From NCBI RefSeq assembly GCF_036010325.1, contig NZ_CP108549.1:2418001-2482000 (forward strand): a stretch of 64,000 nucleotides of DNA, written 5' to 3'. Positions 53,138 through 62,535 of this stretch are shown piece by piece; positions within the stretch are counted from its first letter, which is position 1; each line of letters begins with the position of its first letter. Position numbers and translations under genes: made by a program. Origin of the DNA: Streptomyces sp. NBC_01210. Lineage in GTDB: Bacteria > Actinomycetota > Actinomycetes > Streptomycetales > Streptomycetaceae. The notes below the pieces were generated by a model. It did not search any database. It was given only the letters and a program-made list of their open reading frames with translations, and was not told the DNA's origin.

Positions 53138-53842
53138 ATGGGACACTCCCCGGTGATGGACACGAGCGAGGCGCGGCTCAGGGGGCTGCGGGCAGCGATC
53201 TTCACGGCACTGGTCGTGACGCTGTCCGCTGCCTCCCATGTCCTGCTGTCGCGGGTACCGCTTCCGCTGACGACCGTCGCCGGACTCGCGGCCGGTGTCT
53301 TCGCCGTGGCGTACGCACTGTCGGGTCGGGAGCGCGGCTTCTGGCGGATCGCGGGCCTGCTCGTTCCGCTGGAGCTGGCCGCCGACACCGTCTTCACCAC
53401 CGGCCAGGACGTCTGTTACGGCCCCGGCGGCGGACCGGTCGCCGGTTCGCTGCGCTCGGTCGGCTTCGATGTGCTGTGCGGCGGCGGTGTCGGCACGGCG
53501 CTTCCCGGGGTGGCCGTCCCCGAGCGGGGCGCGGCCGCTCTGCTGCACTCCACGGACCCGGCCCTGCCCTGGCTGCTGCTCGCCGCGCATGTGTCGCTCG
53601 GGCTGCTCGCCGCGGCCTGGCTGCGGCGCGGCGAGTCGGCGCTGGCCCAACTGGTGCGGGCGGTCGGCGCGTTCGCGTTCCGGCCGCTGCTGCTCGCGGT
53701 CATCGCGGTGGGCACGGCCCATCGTTCCGTGGGCCGCGGAGCGCGCCCCGCGCCCCGTCGGCCCCGTACCTCCCCCACCTGTCTGCTGGTGCACTCCGTC
53801 GGACGGCGGGGACCGCCGCGCTCGGCCGCAGTTTTCGGTTGA
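53138..53842 (+). CDS. Membrane protein of unknown function
   Basis: The 234-aa protein has four or five hydrophobic segments (AIFTALVVTLSAASHVLLS, TVAGLAAGVFAVAYAL, IAGLLVPLELAADTVFT, LPWLLLAAHVSLGLLAAAWL, FRPLLLAVIAVGTA). Two conserved Cys lie in the external loop (GQDVCYGPGGG, GFDVLCGGG), and a basic Pro/Arg-rich tail follows. The start may be ATG 53138 or ATG 53156. It precedes the DsbA-like gene by 57 bp; the loop cysteines could be its client, but this is speculation. Confidence 0.7.
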   Translation: MGHSPVMDTSEARLRGLRAAIFTALVVTLSAASHVLLSRVPLPLTTVAGLAAGVFAVAYALSGRERGFWRIAGLLVPLELAADTVFTTGQDVCYGPGGGPVAGSLRSVGFDVLCGGGVGTALPGVAVPERGAAALLHSTDPALPWLLLAAHVSLGLLAAAWLRRGESALAQLVRAVGAFAFRPLLLAVIAVGTAHRSVGRGARPAPRRPRTSPTCLLVHSVGRRGPPRSAAVFG

Positions 53843-53899
53843 GCCCGCAGTCCCCATTTTCCGTATCTCCTGATACGACATCACACGGAGTGAATCAGC

Positions 53900-54721
53900 A
53901 TGAGTGCACGCAACAGCCAGGCCAACAAGGCGGCGGCCCGCGAGCGGCTGCGCCAGGAGCGTGAGCGCCAGGCCAAGAAGGACAAGACCCGGCGGCAGCT
54001 GATCGTCATCGGTTCGACTGTCGTGGTCCTCGCGATCGCGGGCGGCATCGGTTACGCGATCATGCAGGCCAACAAGCCGACCCACTGGGAGTCGGTGAAG
54101 GACGAGAAGAACGTCACCGCGCCGAAGAACACCGAGGGCGAGAACGGGACGACCGTCGTCATCGGCAAGCCGACCGCCAAGAAGACCCTGGAGCTGTACG
54201 AGGACTCGCGCTGCCCGGTCTGCGCGAGCTTCGAGCAGACGGTGGGCGCGACGGTGAAGAAGGACGTCGACGCCGGCAAGTACAAGATCAAGTACATCGG
54301 CGCCACGTTCATCGACGGCGCGAAGTCCATCAACGGCCAGGGCTCGAAGAACGCGCTGAGCGCGCTGGGCGCGGCGCTGAATGTGAGCCCGGAGGCGTTC
54401 GCCGAGTACAAGACCGCACTGTACTCGGCGAAGTTCCACCCGAACGAGACGGACGACAAGTTCTCCAAGGACTCGTATCTGCTTGAGATCGCGGACACCG
54501 TGCCGGCGCTGAAGGGCAACAGCGAGTTCAAGAAGAACGTGGAGGACGGGACGTTCGACGGCTGGGCGATGAAGATGACGGACGCGTTCAACAAGAGCGG
54601 GGTCACGGGCACGCCGACGCTGAAGATGGACGGCAAGACGGTCACGGCGCAGGGGAGCAAGAACGCGCCGATGACGGTGGAACAGTTCAACGCGGCGATC
54701 ACCAAGGCGCTGACCGCCTGA
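53900..54721 (+). CDS. Membrane-anchored DsbA-like thioredoxin-fold protein (second copy)
   Basis: The 273-aa protein shares architecture with the one at 22353: basic coiled N-terminus (AAARERLRQERERQAKKDK), transmembrane helix at about 33-55, and an extracytoplasmic DsbA domain with CPVC at 105-108 and cis-Pro GVTGTPTLKMDG. It likely forms or isomerises disulfides in exported proteins. The domain is Lys-rich, unlike the first copy. The stop is followed by a five-fold CCTGACGG repeat and a strong hairpin. Confidence 0.88.
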   Translation: MSARNSQANKAAARERLRQERERQAKKDKTRRQLIVIGSTVVVLAIAGGIGYAIMQANKPTHWESVKDEKNVTAPKNTEGENGTTVVIGKPTAKKTLELYEDSRCPVCASFEQTVGATVKKDVDAGKYKIKYIGATFIDGAKSINGQGSKNALSALGAALNVSPEAFAEYKTALYSAKFHPNETDDKFSKDSYLLEIADTVPALKGNSEFKKNVEDGTFDGWAMKMTDAFNKSGVTGTPTLKMDGKTVTAQGSKNAPMTVEQFNAAITKALTA

Positions 54722-54756
54722 CCGCCTGACGGCCTGACGGCCTGACGGCCTGACGG
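54721..54756 (+). repeat. 8-bp direct repeat CCTGACGG
   Basis: About four tandem copies of CCTGACGG start within the stop codon context of the DsbA-like gene; slippage here would alter only the 3' untranslated region. Confidence 0.75.
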
Positions 54757-54763
54757 AGCGAGC

Positions 54764-54797
54764 GTGGGGTGTGGGGGCGTCAACCCCCACACCCCAC
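54764..54797 (+). terminator. Terminator of the second DsbA-like gene
   Basis: GTGGGGTGTGGGGG (54764-54777) pairs with CCCCCACACCCCAC (54784-54797), a perfect 14-bp stem with 6-nt loop. It is followed by the interspersed G-rich element at 54800-54855. Confidence 0.88.
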
Positions 54798-54944
54798 CTC
54801 TTTCGGAGGGGCTCGCCCTCAGTTCAGGGAAGGGGCGAGGTGGGGGGAACACCCCCTTCGCCCGGTTCCGCCCGGTTACCACCACACCCCCACCCGACCC
54901 ACAAGCAACACCCCGGTAGACCGTTCCCCATCACCCGGCGAACT

Positions 54945-54994
54945 TTCCCCATTCGGTCACCCATTCGCCTTACCGATCAGTAGTCTGATCGGCC
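54945..54994 (+). promoter_or_regulatory. PHO-box-like element, -10 hairpin and putative leaderless start of phoD
   Basis: TTCCCCATTCG and GTCACCCATTC (54945-54966) form an 11-bp direct repeat like the PhoP direct-repeat units (consensus near GTTCACCCGGC). A related GTTCCCCATCA is at 54923. The repeat overlaps the expected -35. TAGTCT (54981-54986) is a plausible -10 and lies in the perfect inverted repeat CCGATCAG-TAGT-CTGATCGG (54973-54992), only 2 nt before the GTG. There is no ribosome-binding site, so a leaderless mRNA is likely. Phosphate-dependent PhoP control of phoD is established in S. coelicolor; the exact site here is inference. Confidence 0.6.
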
Positions 54995-56647
54995 GTGACC
55001 AGTCGACTCTCCTCAACTCCCAGCCGCCGCACGGTCGTCAAGGCCGCCGCCGCCACCGCTGTCGTCGCCGCTCCCGCCCTCGCGGCCGCCACCTCCGCAA
55101 ACGCCGCCTCCGCCCAGGAGGCTCCCGCCTTCCTGCACGGCCTGGCCTCCGGCGACCCGCTGCCCGACGGCGTGCTGCTGTGGACACGCATCACGCCCAC
55201 CCCCGATGCCGTGCCCGGCTCGGGCAAGGGCCCGGACACCGCGGTGGGTTGGGAGGTCGCCGAGGACAAGGGATTCACCCGTGTCGTCGCCCGCGGCACC
55301 ACCACCTCGCAGGCCGCCTCCGACCACACCGTCAAGGTTGACGTAAGGGGCCTGCGCCAGGCGACCGCCTATTACTTCCGCTTCACCGCCGGTACCGTCC
55401 TCTCCCCCGTCGGCCGCACCCGCACCGCCCCGGCCACCGACGCCGCCACACCCGGTGTCCGCTTCGGTGTGGTCTCCTGCGCCAACTGGGAGTCCGGTTA
55501 CTTCTCCGCGTACCGGCATCTGGCCGCCCGTGCCGACCTCGACGCGATCCTCCATCTCGGCGACTACATCTACGAGTACGCCACCGGCGGCTACCCGGAG
55601 CCGAAGTGCGTCGTACGGCAGCACTCGCCGAAGAACGAGATCACCACGCTCGCCGATTACCGCACCCGCCACGCCACGTACAAGACGGACACCGACCTGC
55701 AGACGCTGCACGCCGCTCATCCGGTGATCGCGATCTGGGACGACCACGAGTTCGCGAACGACGCATGGTCGGGCGGCGCGGAGAACCACACCCCGGGCAC
55801 CGAGGGCGAGTGGGCGGCCCGCGCCACCGCCGCACGCCAGGCCTACTTCGAGTGGATGCCCGTACGTGCCTCCACCGAGGGCACCGTCTACCGTCGGCTG
55901 CGCTTCGGCAAGCTCGCCGATCTTCACCTGCTCGATCTGCGGTCCTTCCGCTCGCAGCAGACGACGGTCGGCAACGGCAGCGTGGACGACCCGGAGCGTA
56001 CGATCACCGGCCGCGCCCAGCTGGACTGGCTGAAGTCCGGCCTGACCGGATCCGACGCGGCATGGAAGCTGGTCGGCACCTCGGTGATGATCTCGCCAGT
56101 CGACTTCGGCTCCGTACCGGCCCATCTGCTGAAGCCGATAGCGGAGTTGCTCGGCCTGCCCAAGGAGGGCCTCGCGGTCAACGTCGACCAGTGGGACGGC
56201 TACACGGACGACCGCAAGGAACTGCTCGCGCATCTGACGCAGCGCGGCATCGAGAACACTGTCTTCCTCACCGGCGACATCCATATGGCCTGGGCCAACA
56301 ACGTCCCGGTCAAGGCCGCGACGTATCCCTTCTCGGAGTCCGCCGCGACCGAATTCGTGGTGACGTCGGTGACCTCCGACAACCTGGACGACATCCTCCA
56401 TGTCGCTCCCGGCTCGGTCTCGCTCATCGCCTCCGCGGCGGTCAAGGCGGCCAACCGCCATGTGAAGTGGATCGACATGGACAACCACGGCTACGGCGTC
56501 CTCGATGTCACCGCCGAGCGCTCACAGATGGACTACTACGTGCTGTCCGACAAGACGAAGCAGGACGCGACCTCGAAGTGGGCTCGCTCCTACCGGACGC
56601 TCAGTGGGACGCAGAAGGTCGAGCGGGTGAATCAGCCGGTGCGCTGA
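54995..56647 (+). CDS. phoD: Secreted alkaline phosphatase/phosphodiesterase PhoD
   Basis: The 550-aa protein has a Tat signal ([21 protein letters not shown], cleavage near TSANA-ASA), an N-terminal Fn3-like PhoD domain, and the metallophosphatase core: [52 protein letters not shown] and [13 protein letters not shown]. These carry the Fe3+/Ca2+ ligands of the PhoD family. It cleaves phosphate from teichoic acids and other organophosphates outside the cell when phosphate is scarce. The GTG start is consistent with the Tat motif position. Confidence 0.95.
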   Translation: MTSRLSSTPSRRTVVKAAAATAVVAAPALAAATSANAASAQEAPAFLHGLASGDPLPDGVLLWTRITPTPDAVPGSGKGPDTAVGWEVAEDKGFTRVVARGTTTSQAASDHTVKVDVRGLRQATAYYFRFTAGTVLSPVGRTRTAPATDAATPGVRFGVVSCANWESGYFSAYRHLAARADLDAILHLGDYIYEYATGGYPEPKCVVRQHSPKNEITTLADYRTRHATYKTDTDLQTLHAAHPVIAIWDDHEFANDAWSGGAENHTPGTEGEWAARATAARQAYFEWMPVRASTEGTVYRRLRFGKLADLHLLDLRSFRSQQTTVGNGSVDDPERTITGRAQLDWLKSGLTGSDAAWKLVGTSVMISPVDFGSVPAHLLKPIAELLGLPKEGLAVNVDQWDGYTDDRKELLAHLTQRGIENTVFLTGDIHMAWANNVPVKAATYPFSESAATEFVVTSVTSDNLDDILHVAPGSVSLIASAAVKAANRHVKWIDMDNHGYGVLDVTAERSQMDYYVLSDKTKQDATSKWARSYRTLSGTQKVERVNQPVR

Positions 56648-56775
56648 CGGCGAATTCCAGCCACTCCGCGATGTGTTAACCAGTGATCACATCGAGACGA
56701 CGGGTGGTGTGATCCGTGGCTTGAAAGCGGACACAGCACCCGTCTCTGTAGCCCCACTTGTTACGTGAGGATCTC

Positions 56776-56800
56776 AACGCCCGAAGAGGGCGCGGGCGTT
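56776..56800 (+). terminator. phoD terminator
   Basis: AACGCCCG and CGGGCGTT form an 8-bp stem with a 9-nt loop, followed by TATC. It lies about 130 bp after the phoD stop, in a 286-bp gap. The gap otherwise holds only the upstream region of the metalloprotease gene and no other recognisable element. Confidence 0.7.
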
Positions 56801-56933
56801 TATCCCGGTTGTCCGCAGTTCTACGCGGGTTGATTGGGCTTGATCGCCTCTCATCAAGCCCTGTCATGCACCCGTAATCTCCCCGCGGTGGCCAGAAAAA
56901 GGCCACTCCCCCACCCCCACGCGAGGAGACACC

Positions 56934-57956
56934 GTGCGGACTCTTGCCCGAATATCGCCGCGTTTGCGCAACCGCGTACTCGGTACAGCAATCATGGCCG
57001 GAACCCTGGCCCTCTCGCCGCTCTCCGCCCCCACGGGGATCGCCGCCACCAAGGCACCCGCCGCCAAGGCCGTCTCCAAGGTGTCCAACGCCTCCGACGA
57101 GTGCGCCGAGGACGCCGGCACGAGCGCCGCCGCCCGCAAGGCCCGCCCCGTCGGCGGCGTCCAGGCCCACGAGCCCAATGAGGTCACCGCCGCCAAGGCC
57201 AAGGCCATGGACGCGGATCTGAAGAAGAGAGTCGAGGCGGCCCGGACCGACGGCCGCAGACTGTCGGTCGCCGCCGCGACCACCATCCCGGTCTACTTCC
57301 ACGTCATCCACAGCGGTTCGACCGGCAAGCTCACCGCCACCGACATCTCCAAGCAGATCTCGGTCCTCAACGCGGCCTACGCAGGCCAGGGCACCGGCAA
57401 CACCAACTCGAGCTTCCAGTTCACGCTGGCCGGCACGGACTACACGGACAACGCCACCTGGTACAACGGCATCCAGCCGGGCTCCTCCGCCGAGACAGCC
57501 ATGAAGTCGCAGCTGCGCAAGGGCGGCGCCGGCGCGCTCAACTTCTACACCGCCAGCCTCGGTGACGGCCTGCTCGGCTGGGCCACCTTCCCGTCCTCGT
57601 ATGCCTCCGACCCGTCCGACGACGGTGTGGTGGTCCTCGACACCTCGCTGCCGGGCGGTTCCGCGACCAACTACAACGAGGGCGACACCGCCACCCACGA
57701 AATCGGCCACTGGATGGGGCTTTACCACACCTTCCAGGGCGGCTGCACCGGCAGCGGCGACTACGTCTCGGACACCCCGGCCGAGAAGACCGCCGCGACC
57801 GCCTGCCCGACCGGCCGTGACAGCTGCACCAACAAAACCGGTGTGGACCCGATCCACAACTTCATGGATTACACCTACGACCCGTGCATGTACCAGTTCA
57901 CCGCGGGTCAGGTGCAGCGGATGAAGGACAGCTGGACCGCCTACCGGGCGGGCTGA
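56934..57956 (+). CDS. Secreted zinc metalloprotease, M43 (pappalysin-like)
   Basis: The 340-aa preproprotein has a signal sequence ([25 protein letters not shown] in part, residues 11-36), a propeptide rich in Ala/Lys, and a catalytic domain. The zinc site [11 protein letters not shown] (H255, E256, H259, H265) and the Met-turn [16 protein letters not shown] fit the M43B group. Cys pairs GGCTGSG and [13 protein letters not shown] probably form disulfides. GTG 56934 has GGAGA 8 nt upstream. Extracellular protein degradation is the likely role. Confidence 0.92.
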   Translation: MRTLARISPRLRNRVLGTAIMAGTLALSPLSAPTGIAATKAPAAKAVSKVSNASDECAEDAGTSAAARKARPVGGVQAHEPNEVTAAKAKAMDADLKKRVEAARTDGRRLSVAAATTIPVYFHVIHSGSTGKLTATDISKQISVLNAAYAGQGTGNTNSSFQFTLAGTDYTDNATWYNGIQPGSSAETAMKSQLRKGGAGALNFYTASLGDGLLGWATFPSSYASDPSDDGVVVLDTSLPGGSATNYNEGDTATHEIGHWMGLYHTFQGGCTGSGDYVSDTPAEKTAATACPTGRDSCTNKTGVDPIHNFMDYTYDPCMYQFTAGQVQRMKDSWTAYRAG

Positions 57957-57961
57957 CACCA

Positions 57962-57991
57962 GGCTGCCCGCCGCACCCGCGGCGGGCAGCC
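57962..57991. terminator. Bidirectional terminator between metalloprotease and DLH genes
   Basis: GGCTGCCCGCCGC and GCGGCGGGCAGCC form a perfect 13-bp stem with loop ACCC between two convergent stop codons, 5 bp and 2 bp away. Confidence 0.9.
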
Positions 57992-57993
57992 GC

Positions 57994-58575
57994 TCACTGG
58001 TCCTGCTGGAGCGTCTCCAGGAATCCCAGCGCGATCCGCCAGGTCCGTTCGGCCGACTCCTCGTCGTAGTCCGGCAGATCGGGGTCGGTGTACAGATGCC
58101 CGGCCCCCGGATAGCGGTAGATCTCCACATCCGCACCCGCCCGCTGCATCTGCAGATACCAGGCGCTCAGCCAGTCGTGCGGCTCGAACGGATCGGGGTC
58201 CGCGACATGCAGCTGTACGGGCAGCTCGTCCACGCTCGCACCCTCCGCGATGTCGGACGTGCCGTGCATCAGCAGCAGCCCGCGGGCCTTCTCGTCACCC
58301 AGCGCGAGGTTCTGCGCGATCGAGCCACCGAGCGAGAAGCCCGCGTACACCAGCCCCTCGTCGGAATGGGGCGCGGCGGCCAGGATCGCGCGGCGCAGCA
58401 ACTCCTCCTGGCCGATCTTGTCCTTGAGCTCCCTGCCCTCCTCGACGGTCTCGACGGTTTGTCCCTCGAAGAGGTCGGGCACGCGAACCTGGTGTCCGGC
58501 GGCGCGCAGCCGCTCGGCTGCCGCGTGCACGGCCGGACGCAGACCGTAGACCGAATGAAAGAGCATGATGTTCAT
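57994..58575 (-). CDS. Dienelactone hydrolase family protein
   Basis: The 193-aa alpha/beta hydrolase has nucleophile elbow GLVYAGFSLGGSIAQ, where Ser replaces the Cys of classical dienelactone hydrolase, an Asp in LHVADPDPFEPHDW and the final His in YPGAGHLYTDPDLPDYDEES (shown in part). It begins MNIMLFHSVYGLRPAV. ATG 58575 is used; an upstream ATG at 58617 would run into the divergent MscS gene start. Substrate is unknown. Confidence 0.88.
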   Translation of the reverse strand: MNIMLFHSVYGLRPAVHAAAERLRAAGHQVRVPDLFEGQTVETVEEGRELKDKIGQEELLRRAILAAAPHSDEGLVYAGFSLGGSIAQNLALGDEKARGLLLMHGTSDIAEGASVDELPVQLHVADPDPFEPHDWLSAWYLQMQRAGADVEIYRYPGAGHLYTDPDLPDYDEESAERTWRIALGFLETLQQDQ

Positions 58576-58625
58576 TCGGCCATCCTGCCAGTCGCTGTCG
58601 GAATCAATCGGAGTCAATCGGAGTC

Positions 58626-59774
58626 ATGGAGAACGCATTGCGCCCGTTGACCGTGGTCGGTGGCTCGGTCGTGCTCACCCTGCTGCTCGGCTGGGTCGTC
58701 GACCTGCTGCTGCGCCGCGTGGACGCCCGCCACCCCGAGACCCCCCTGTGGGGGCTGCTGCGCCGCTGCCGGCTGCCCCTCCAGGTCGTCCTGCTCACCG
58801 CCCTGCTGAGAGGGACCTACCGCGAGACGAAGTGGCAGCTCATCGAGGAGTACGAGGCCGGCATCGGACATGCTCTGTCGCTGGTGCTGATCAGTGCCGG
58901 CGCCTGGCTGGTGGTACGGATGGTCTCCGCCGCCGTGGAGTCCTCGTACGCCCGCTACGCGTCGTCGACCCGCGATCCGGCCCGGGTACGGCGGGTGCGA
59001 ACGCAGGTCACGCTGATCATGCGGATCGTCATCGCGGTCGTCGTGGTGGTGGCGGTCGCCGCGATGCTGCTGACCTTCCCCGGTATGGAGAAGGTCGGCG
59101 CCTCGATGCTGGCCTCCGCGGGCATCATCGGCATAGTCGCCGGTGTCGCCGCGCAGTCCACGCTCGGCAATCTCTTCGCCGGTTTCCAGATCGCTTTCGG
59201 CGACATGGTGCGGATCGGCGACACGGTGGTCGTGGACGGCGAGTGGGGTGTGATCGAGGAGGTCACGCTGACGTTCCTGGCGGTGCGGACCTGGGACGAG
59301 CGGCGGATCACCATGCCGGTGTCGTACTTCACCAGCAAGCCCTTCGAGAACTGGTCGCGCGGCGGGGCGCAGATGACCGGAACGGTCTTCTTCCATCTGG
59401 ACCACTCGGCGCCGGTCGCCCTGATGCGCGAGAAGCTGCACGACATCCTGCGGGAGTGCGCGGCGTGGGACGGCCGGGACTGGAGCCTGGCGGTGACGGA
59501 CACCACGCCCACCACGATGCAGGTACGGGCGGTGGTCACGGCCAAGGACGCCGACGACATCTGGACGGCACGGTGTGCCGTACGGGAGCAGATGATCGCG
59601 TGGCTGTCCGAGAAGCATCCGTACGCGCTGCCGCGGATCGCGACGTCGCCGGGTGTGCCGCCGCCGGACGGATCGTGGTCGGCGGGCGCGGAGCCCGCAC
59701 CAGGTGTGGACCTGCCCGAGCAGGGCGACGGAGACCACGACGGGGAAGCGCAGCCGCGGACGGGCCGGGGCTGA
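58626..59774 (+). CDS. Mechanosensitive ion channel, MscS family
   Basis: The 382-aa channel has three or four N-terminal transmembrane helices. The pore helix AGIIGIVAGVAAQSTLGNLFAG (in part) is followed by the beta domain FQIAFGDMVRIGDTVVVDGEWG and RRITMPVSYFTSKPFENWSR. A Pro/Asp-rich tail ends it. It opens under membrane tension during hypo-osmotic shock. ATG 58626 lies 50 bp from the divergent DLH start. Confidence 0.93.
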   Translation: MENALRPLTVVGGSVVLTLLLGWVVDLLLRRVDARHPETPLWGLLRRCRLPLQVVLLTALLRGTYRETKWQLIEEYEAGIGHALSLVLISAGAWLVVRMVSAAVESSYARYASSTRDPARVRRVRTQVTLIMRIVIAVVVVVAVAAMLLTFPGMEKVGASMLASAGIIGIVAGVAAQSTLGNLFAGFQIAFGDMVRIGDTVVVDGEWGVIEEVTLTFLAVRTWDERRITMPVSYFTSKPFENWSRGGAQMTGTVFFHLDHSAPVALMREKLHDILRECAAWDGRDWSLAVTDTTPTTMQVRAVVTAKDADDIWTARCAVREQMIAWLSEKHPYALPRIATSPGVPPPDGSWSAGAEPAPGVDLPEQGDGDHDGEAQPRTGRG

Positions 59775-59848
59775 CGTCCGGTCGCCACAAGGCTCCCGCC
59801 GCGCCGCCACGCACCACGCACCGCGAGCCGCAAGCCGCGACCACCCCG

Positions 59849-61435
59849 TCACCGCATGCTGCGTACGTCCAGGTGTCGCAGGACCCGGTCCACCACCTCC
59901 GGGTTCGCGCCCGGTTCGTTGCGGGCCGAGAGCACCTCGTGGCGCGCCGCCGACATCATCTCCCGCTGGATCCGCTGCACTGTCCTGAGGCGTTCCTCCC
60001 GCTTCGCGAACCACTCGCGCCGCTCGTCGTCGACGATGTCCGGGCTGATCCTCGCCCCCATGTCGTACGCCCCGCGCAGCAGCCGATCGCTGATGTCCTC
60101 CGGCAGTTCCTCCACCGCCTCGATCTCCCGCAGCCGGTGCTTCGCCGCCTTCGCCGCGCGGCGGGCCAGGCTCCGCTCCAGTTCCCGCTCTGCGTCCGCG
60201 TCCGCGCGTACACCGAGCCGCCGTACCAGCCAGGGCAGCGTCAGCCCCTGGAGAACGAGCGTGGCCAGGATGACCGCGAACGCGATGAAGATGATCTCGT
60301 CCCGCGCCGGAAAGTCCGCCCCGCTGTCCGTCTTCCGCGGAATGGCGAGCGCCAGCGCGACCGATGCCACGCCGCGCATCCCCGACCACCACATGATGAC
60401 GGTCTCCCGCCAGCTCACGGGGATCTCCTCGTCGTAGTCCCGCAGCTTGTGCAGGCGCTTGGCGAGCCACGTCGCGGGCATCAGCCACAGCAGCCGTACG
60501 GCCACGACGACCCCGATGATCGCGGCGCTCCAGCCCAGAATCTGCACCTCGCGCCCGTCCGCCGTGCCGAAGACGTTGTGCAGTTCGAGGCCGATGAGGC
60601 CGAACGCGACCCCGGTCACCAGCGTGTCGACGATCTGCCAGAACGTGGTGCCGGCCAGCCGCCCCATCACATCGTCGGCGTCGGCGGCGTGCTCGGCGAG
60701 GAAGAGCGCGGTGGTCAGGACGGCGAGCACGCCCGACCCCTTCAGCTCCTCCGCGAGCACATAGCTGACGAACGGCACCATCAGCGACAGGCCGATCTGC
60801 AGTGTGGCGTCGCCGAGCATGCTCATCAGCTTGTTGGAGAGCCAGCCGAGCCCGAGCCCGACCGCGACGGCCACCACGGCTGACAGCACCAAATCCCCCG
60901 CCGCGTCCGGCCATGAGAACGTTCCGCTCACCGCCGCCGCGATCGCCACGTGGTAGAGCACGATCGCCGTGACGTCGTTGAACAGCCCCTCCCCCTCGAG
61001 GATGGAGATCAGCCGCCGCGGCAGCCCGAGCGACCCGGCGACCGCGGTCGCCGCGACCGGATCGGGCGGCGCCACCAGCGCGCCGAGCGCGAACGCCGCG
61101 GCGATCGGCAACCCGGGCACGATCGCATGGGCGACAGCCGCCACCGCCGCCATCGTGACAAACACCAGCGCGACCGCGAGCAGCAGGATCGGCCGGATGT
61201 TGGCCGTGAACTGCCGCCAGGAGGTGCGCTGTACGGCCGCGTACAGCAGCGGCGGCAACAACAGCGGCAGGATGAACTCCGGCGGCAGTTCGACATTCGG
61301 CACAAAGGGCAAGAACGCCAGGACGATCCCGCCGACCGTCATCAGCACGGGCGCGGGCAGCCGGAGCCGCTCCCCCAGCGGCACTGTCACCACGGCCCCG
61401 AGCAACAGCACGAACAGCAGCGCCAATTGATCCAC
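59849..61435 (-). CDS. Na+/H+ antiporter, CPA1 family
   Basis: The 528-aa membrane protein has about 12 transmembrane helices. ALGALVAPPDPVAATAVAGSLGLPRRL and EGEGLFNDVTAIVLYHVAI carry the paired acidic ion-binding residues (FND motif). A long charged cytosolic C-terminal domain (about 400-528, RRAAKAAKHRLREIEAVEEL) follows. It exchanges monovalent cations for protons. GTG 61435 is the start. Next to it on the other side is a truncated glycoside hydrolase. Confidence 0.92.
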   Translation of the reverse strand: MDQLALLFVLLLGAVVTVPLGERLRLPAPVLMTVGGIVLAFLPFVPNVELPPEFILPLLLPPLLYAAVQRTSWRQFTANIRPILLLAVALVFVTMAAVAAVAHAIVPGLPIAAAFALGALVAPPDPVAATAVAGSLGLPRRLISILEGEGLFNDVTAIVLYHVAIAAAVSGTFSWPDAAGDLVLSAVVAVAVGLGLGWLSNKLMSMLGDATLQIGLSLMVPFVSYVLAEELKGSGVLAVLTTALFLAEHAADADDVMGRLAGTTFWQIVDTLVTGVAFGLIGLELHNVFGTADGREVQILGWSAAIIGVVVAVRLLWLMPATWLAKRLHKLRDYDEEIPVSWRETVIMWWSGMRGVASVALALAIPRKTDSGADFPARDEIIFIAFAVILATLVLQGLTLPWLVRRLGVRADADAERELERSLARRAAKAAKHRLREIEAVEELPEDISDRLLRGAYDMGARISPDIVDDERREWFAKREERLRTVQRIQREMMSAARHEVLSARNEPGANPEVVDRVLRHLDVRSMR

Positions 61436-61474
61436 GGTGCGCCCTCCGGCGGCTCGAAACCTCAGCGATCAAGG

Positions 61475-62437
61475 CTTCAAGCGTGCCACGAGGGCGGCGA
61501 CGGCCGGCTCCATCTGCTGAAGACCCGCTCGCCCGAGTACGCGGACGCCGCGGACTGTACGTACGATCTCTCCCTCATCCGCTGGGGCGTACGCACACTG
61601 CTGGAGTCGGCCCGGCTGCTGCACATCGACGATCCGCGCGCGCCGCGCCGGCGCGACATCGCGGCGCGTCTGACGCCGTACGCGGAGGATCCGGCGGCCG
61701 GAGTCATGATCGACAAGGACGTCCCGCTCGCCGACTCGCACCGGCACCACTCCCATCTGCTGTGGCTCTGTCCGCTGCGCGAAAGGAGCTGGGACCGTGC
61801 GGGCGACCGGGACGTGATGCGGCGCAGCGTGGACCACTGGGTGAGCATGCAGCAGCGCTGGCACGGCTACAGCTACGCGGTCGCGTCCTCGATGTACTCG
61901 GTGATGGACGCCCCGGAGAAGGCGTTGGACTCGCTGACCTTCTTCGCCGACCTGGGCATCGTCGACAACTGCCGGATGACGGTCAACACCATGTACCGCG
62001 AGGGCAATAACTTCGCCCTGGAGAGCCCGCTGACCGGCGCACAGTCCGTGCTGGACATGGTGGTCCAGAGCCACGAGGGCGTGGTCAAGGTCTTCCCGTC
62101 GGTCTCCACGCGCCGGCCCGACGCCTCGATCGCGAACCTCCGCACCCAAGGTGCGTTCCTGATCGACGCGGACCGTGCGGCCGGCGCGACCCGCTGGATC
62201 CGCATCCACAGCGAATCGGGCGCTCCGCTGGTGGTGGACCACGGAATGAAGGGCATGCTCTCGGTCCGCGACGAACACGACTGTCCCCTGCCCTGGCGGG
62301 CCCTCACACCGACTCGCGCAGCCAGCCAACTCCCGCGCCACGCAACGGCGGTGATCACAACGAAGGGCACGCACCCGTCCCCACCGAGAGAGGTCCCACC
62401 GCTGGGCACCTGGACGCGCTGGGGCCTGCCGCGCTGA
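61475..62437 (+). pseudogene. Glycoside hydrolase (GH95-like) C-terminal remnant
   Basis: About 315 codons resemble the C-terminal (alpha/alpha)6-barrel half of a large GH95-type enzyme: HEGGDGRLHLLKTRSPEYAD, CTYDLSLIRWGVRTLLESAR, DSHRHHSHLLWLCPL and GNNFALESPLTGAQSVLDMV. The normal protein would be about 750-800 aa. Here the homologous sequence begins abruptly at about 61480, with no signal peptide, start codon or ribosome-binding site, 40 bp from the antiporter start. Its 5' part was lost, so it is probably not expressed as a functional enzyme. Confidence 0.68.
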
Positions 62438-62530
62438 GGGGCGGGGCGCCCAGAGGATTCTGCCCCCACCAGCGGCGAAGCCGCGCATCGATACACCGGG
62501 AAGGGCGGGTCAGGGGAGCAACCCCCCGGC
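62438..62530. repeat. Interspersed G-rich element
   Basis: GGGGCGGGGCGCCCAGAGGA, then CGGGAAGGGCGGGTCAGGGGA, is another member of the element family seen between other genes; it lies at the 3' end of both the GH remnant and the GNAT gene. Confidence 0.6.
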
Positions 62531-62535
62531 CTCAG

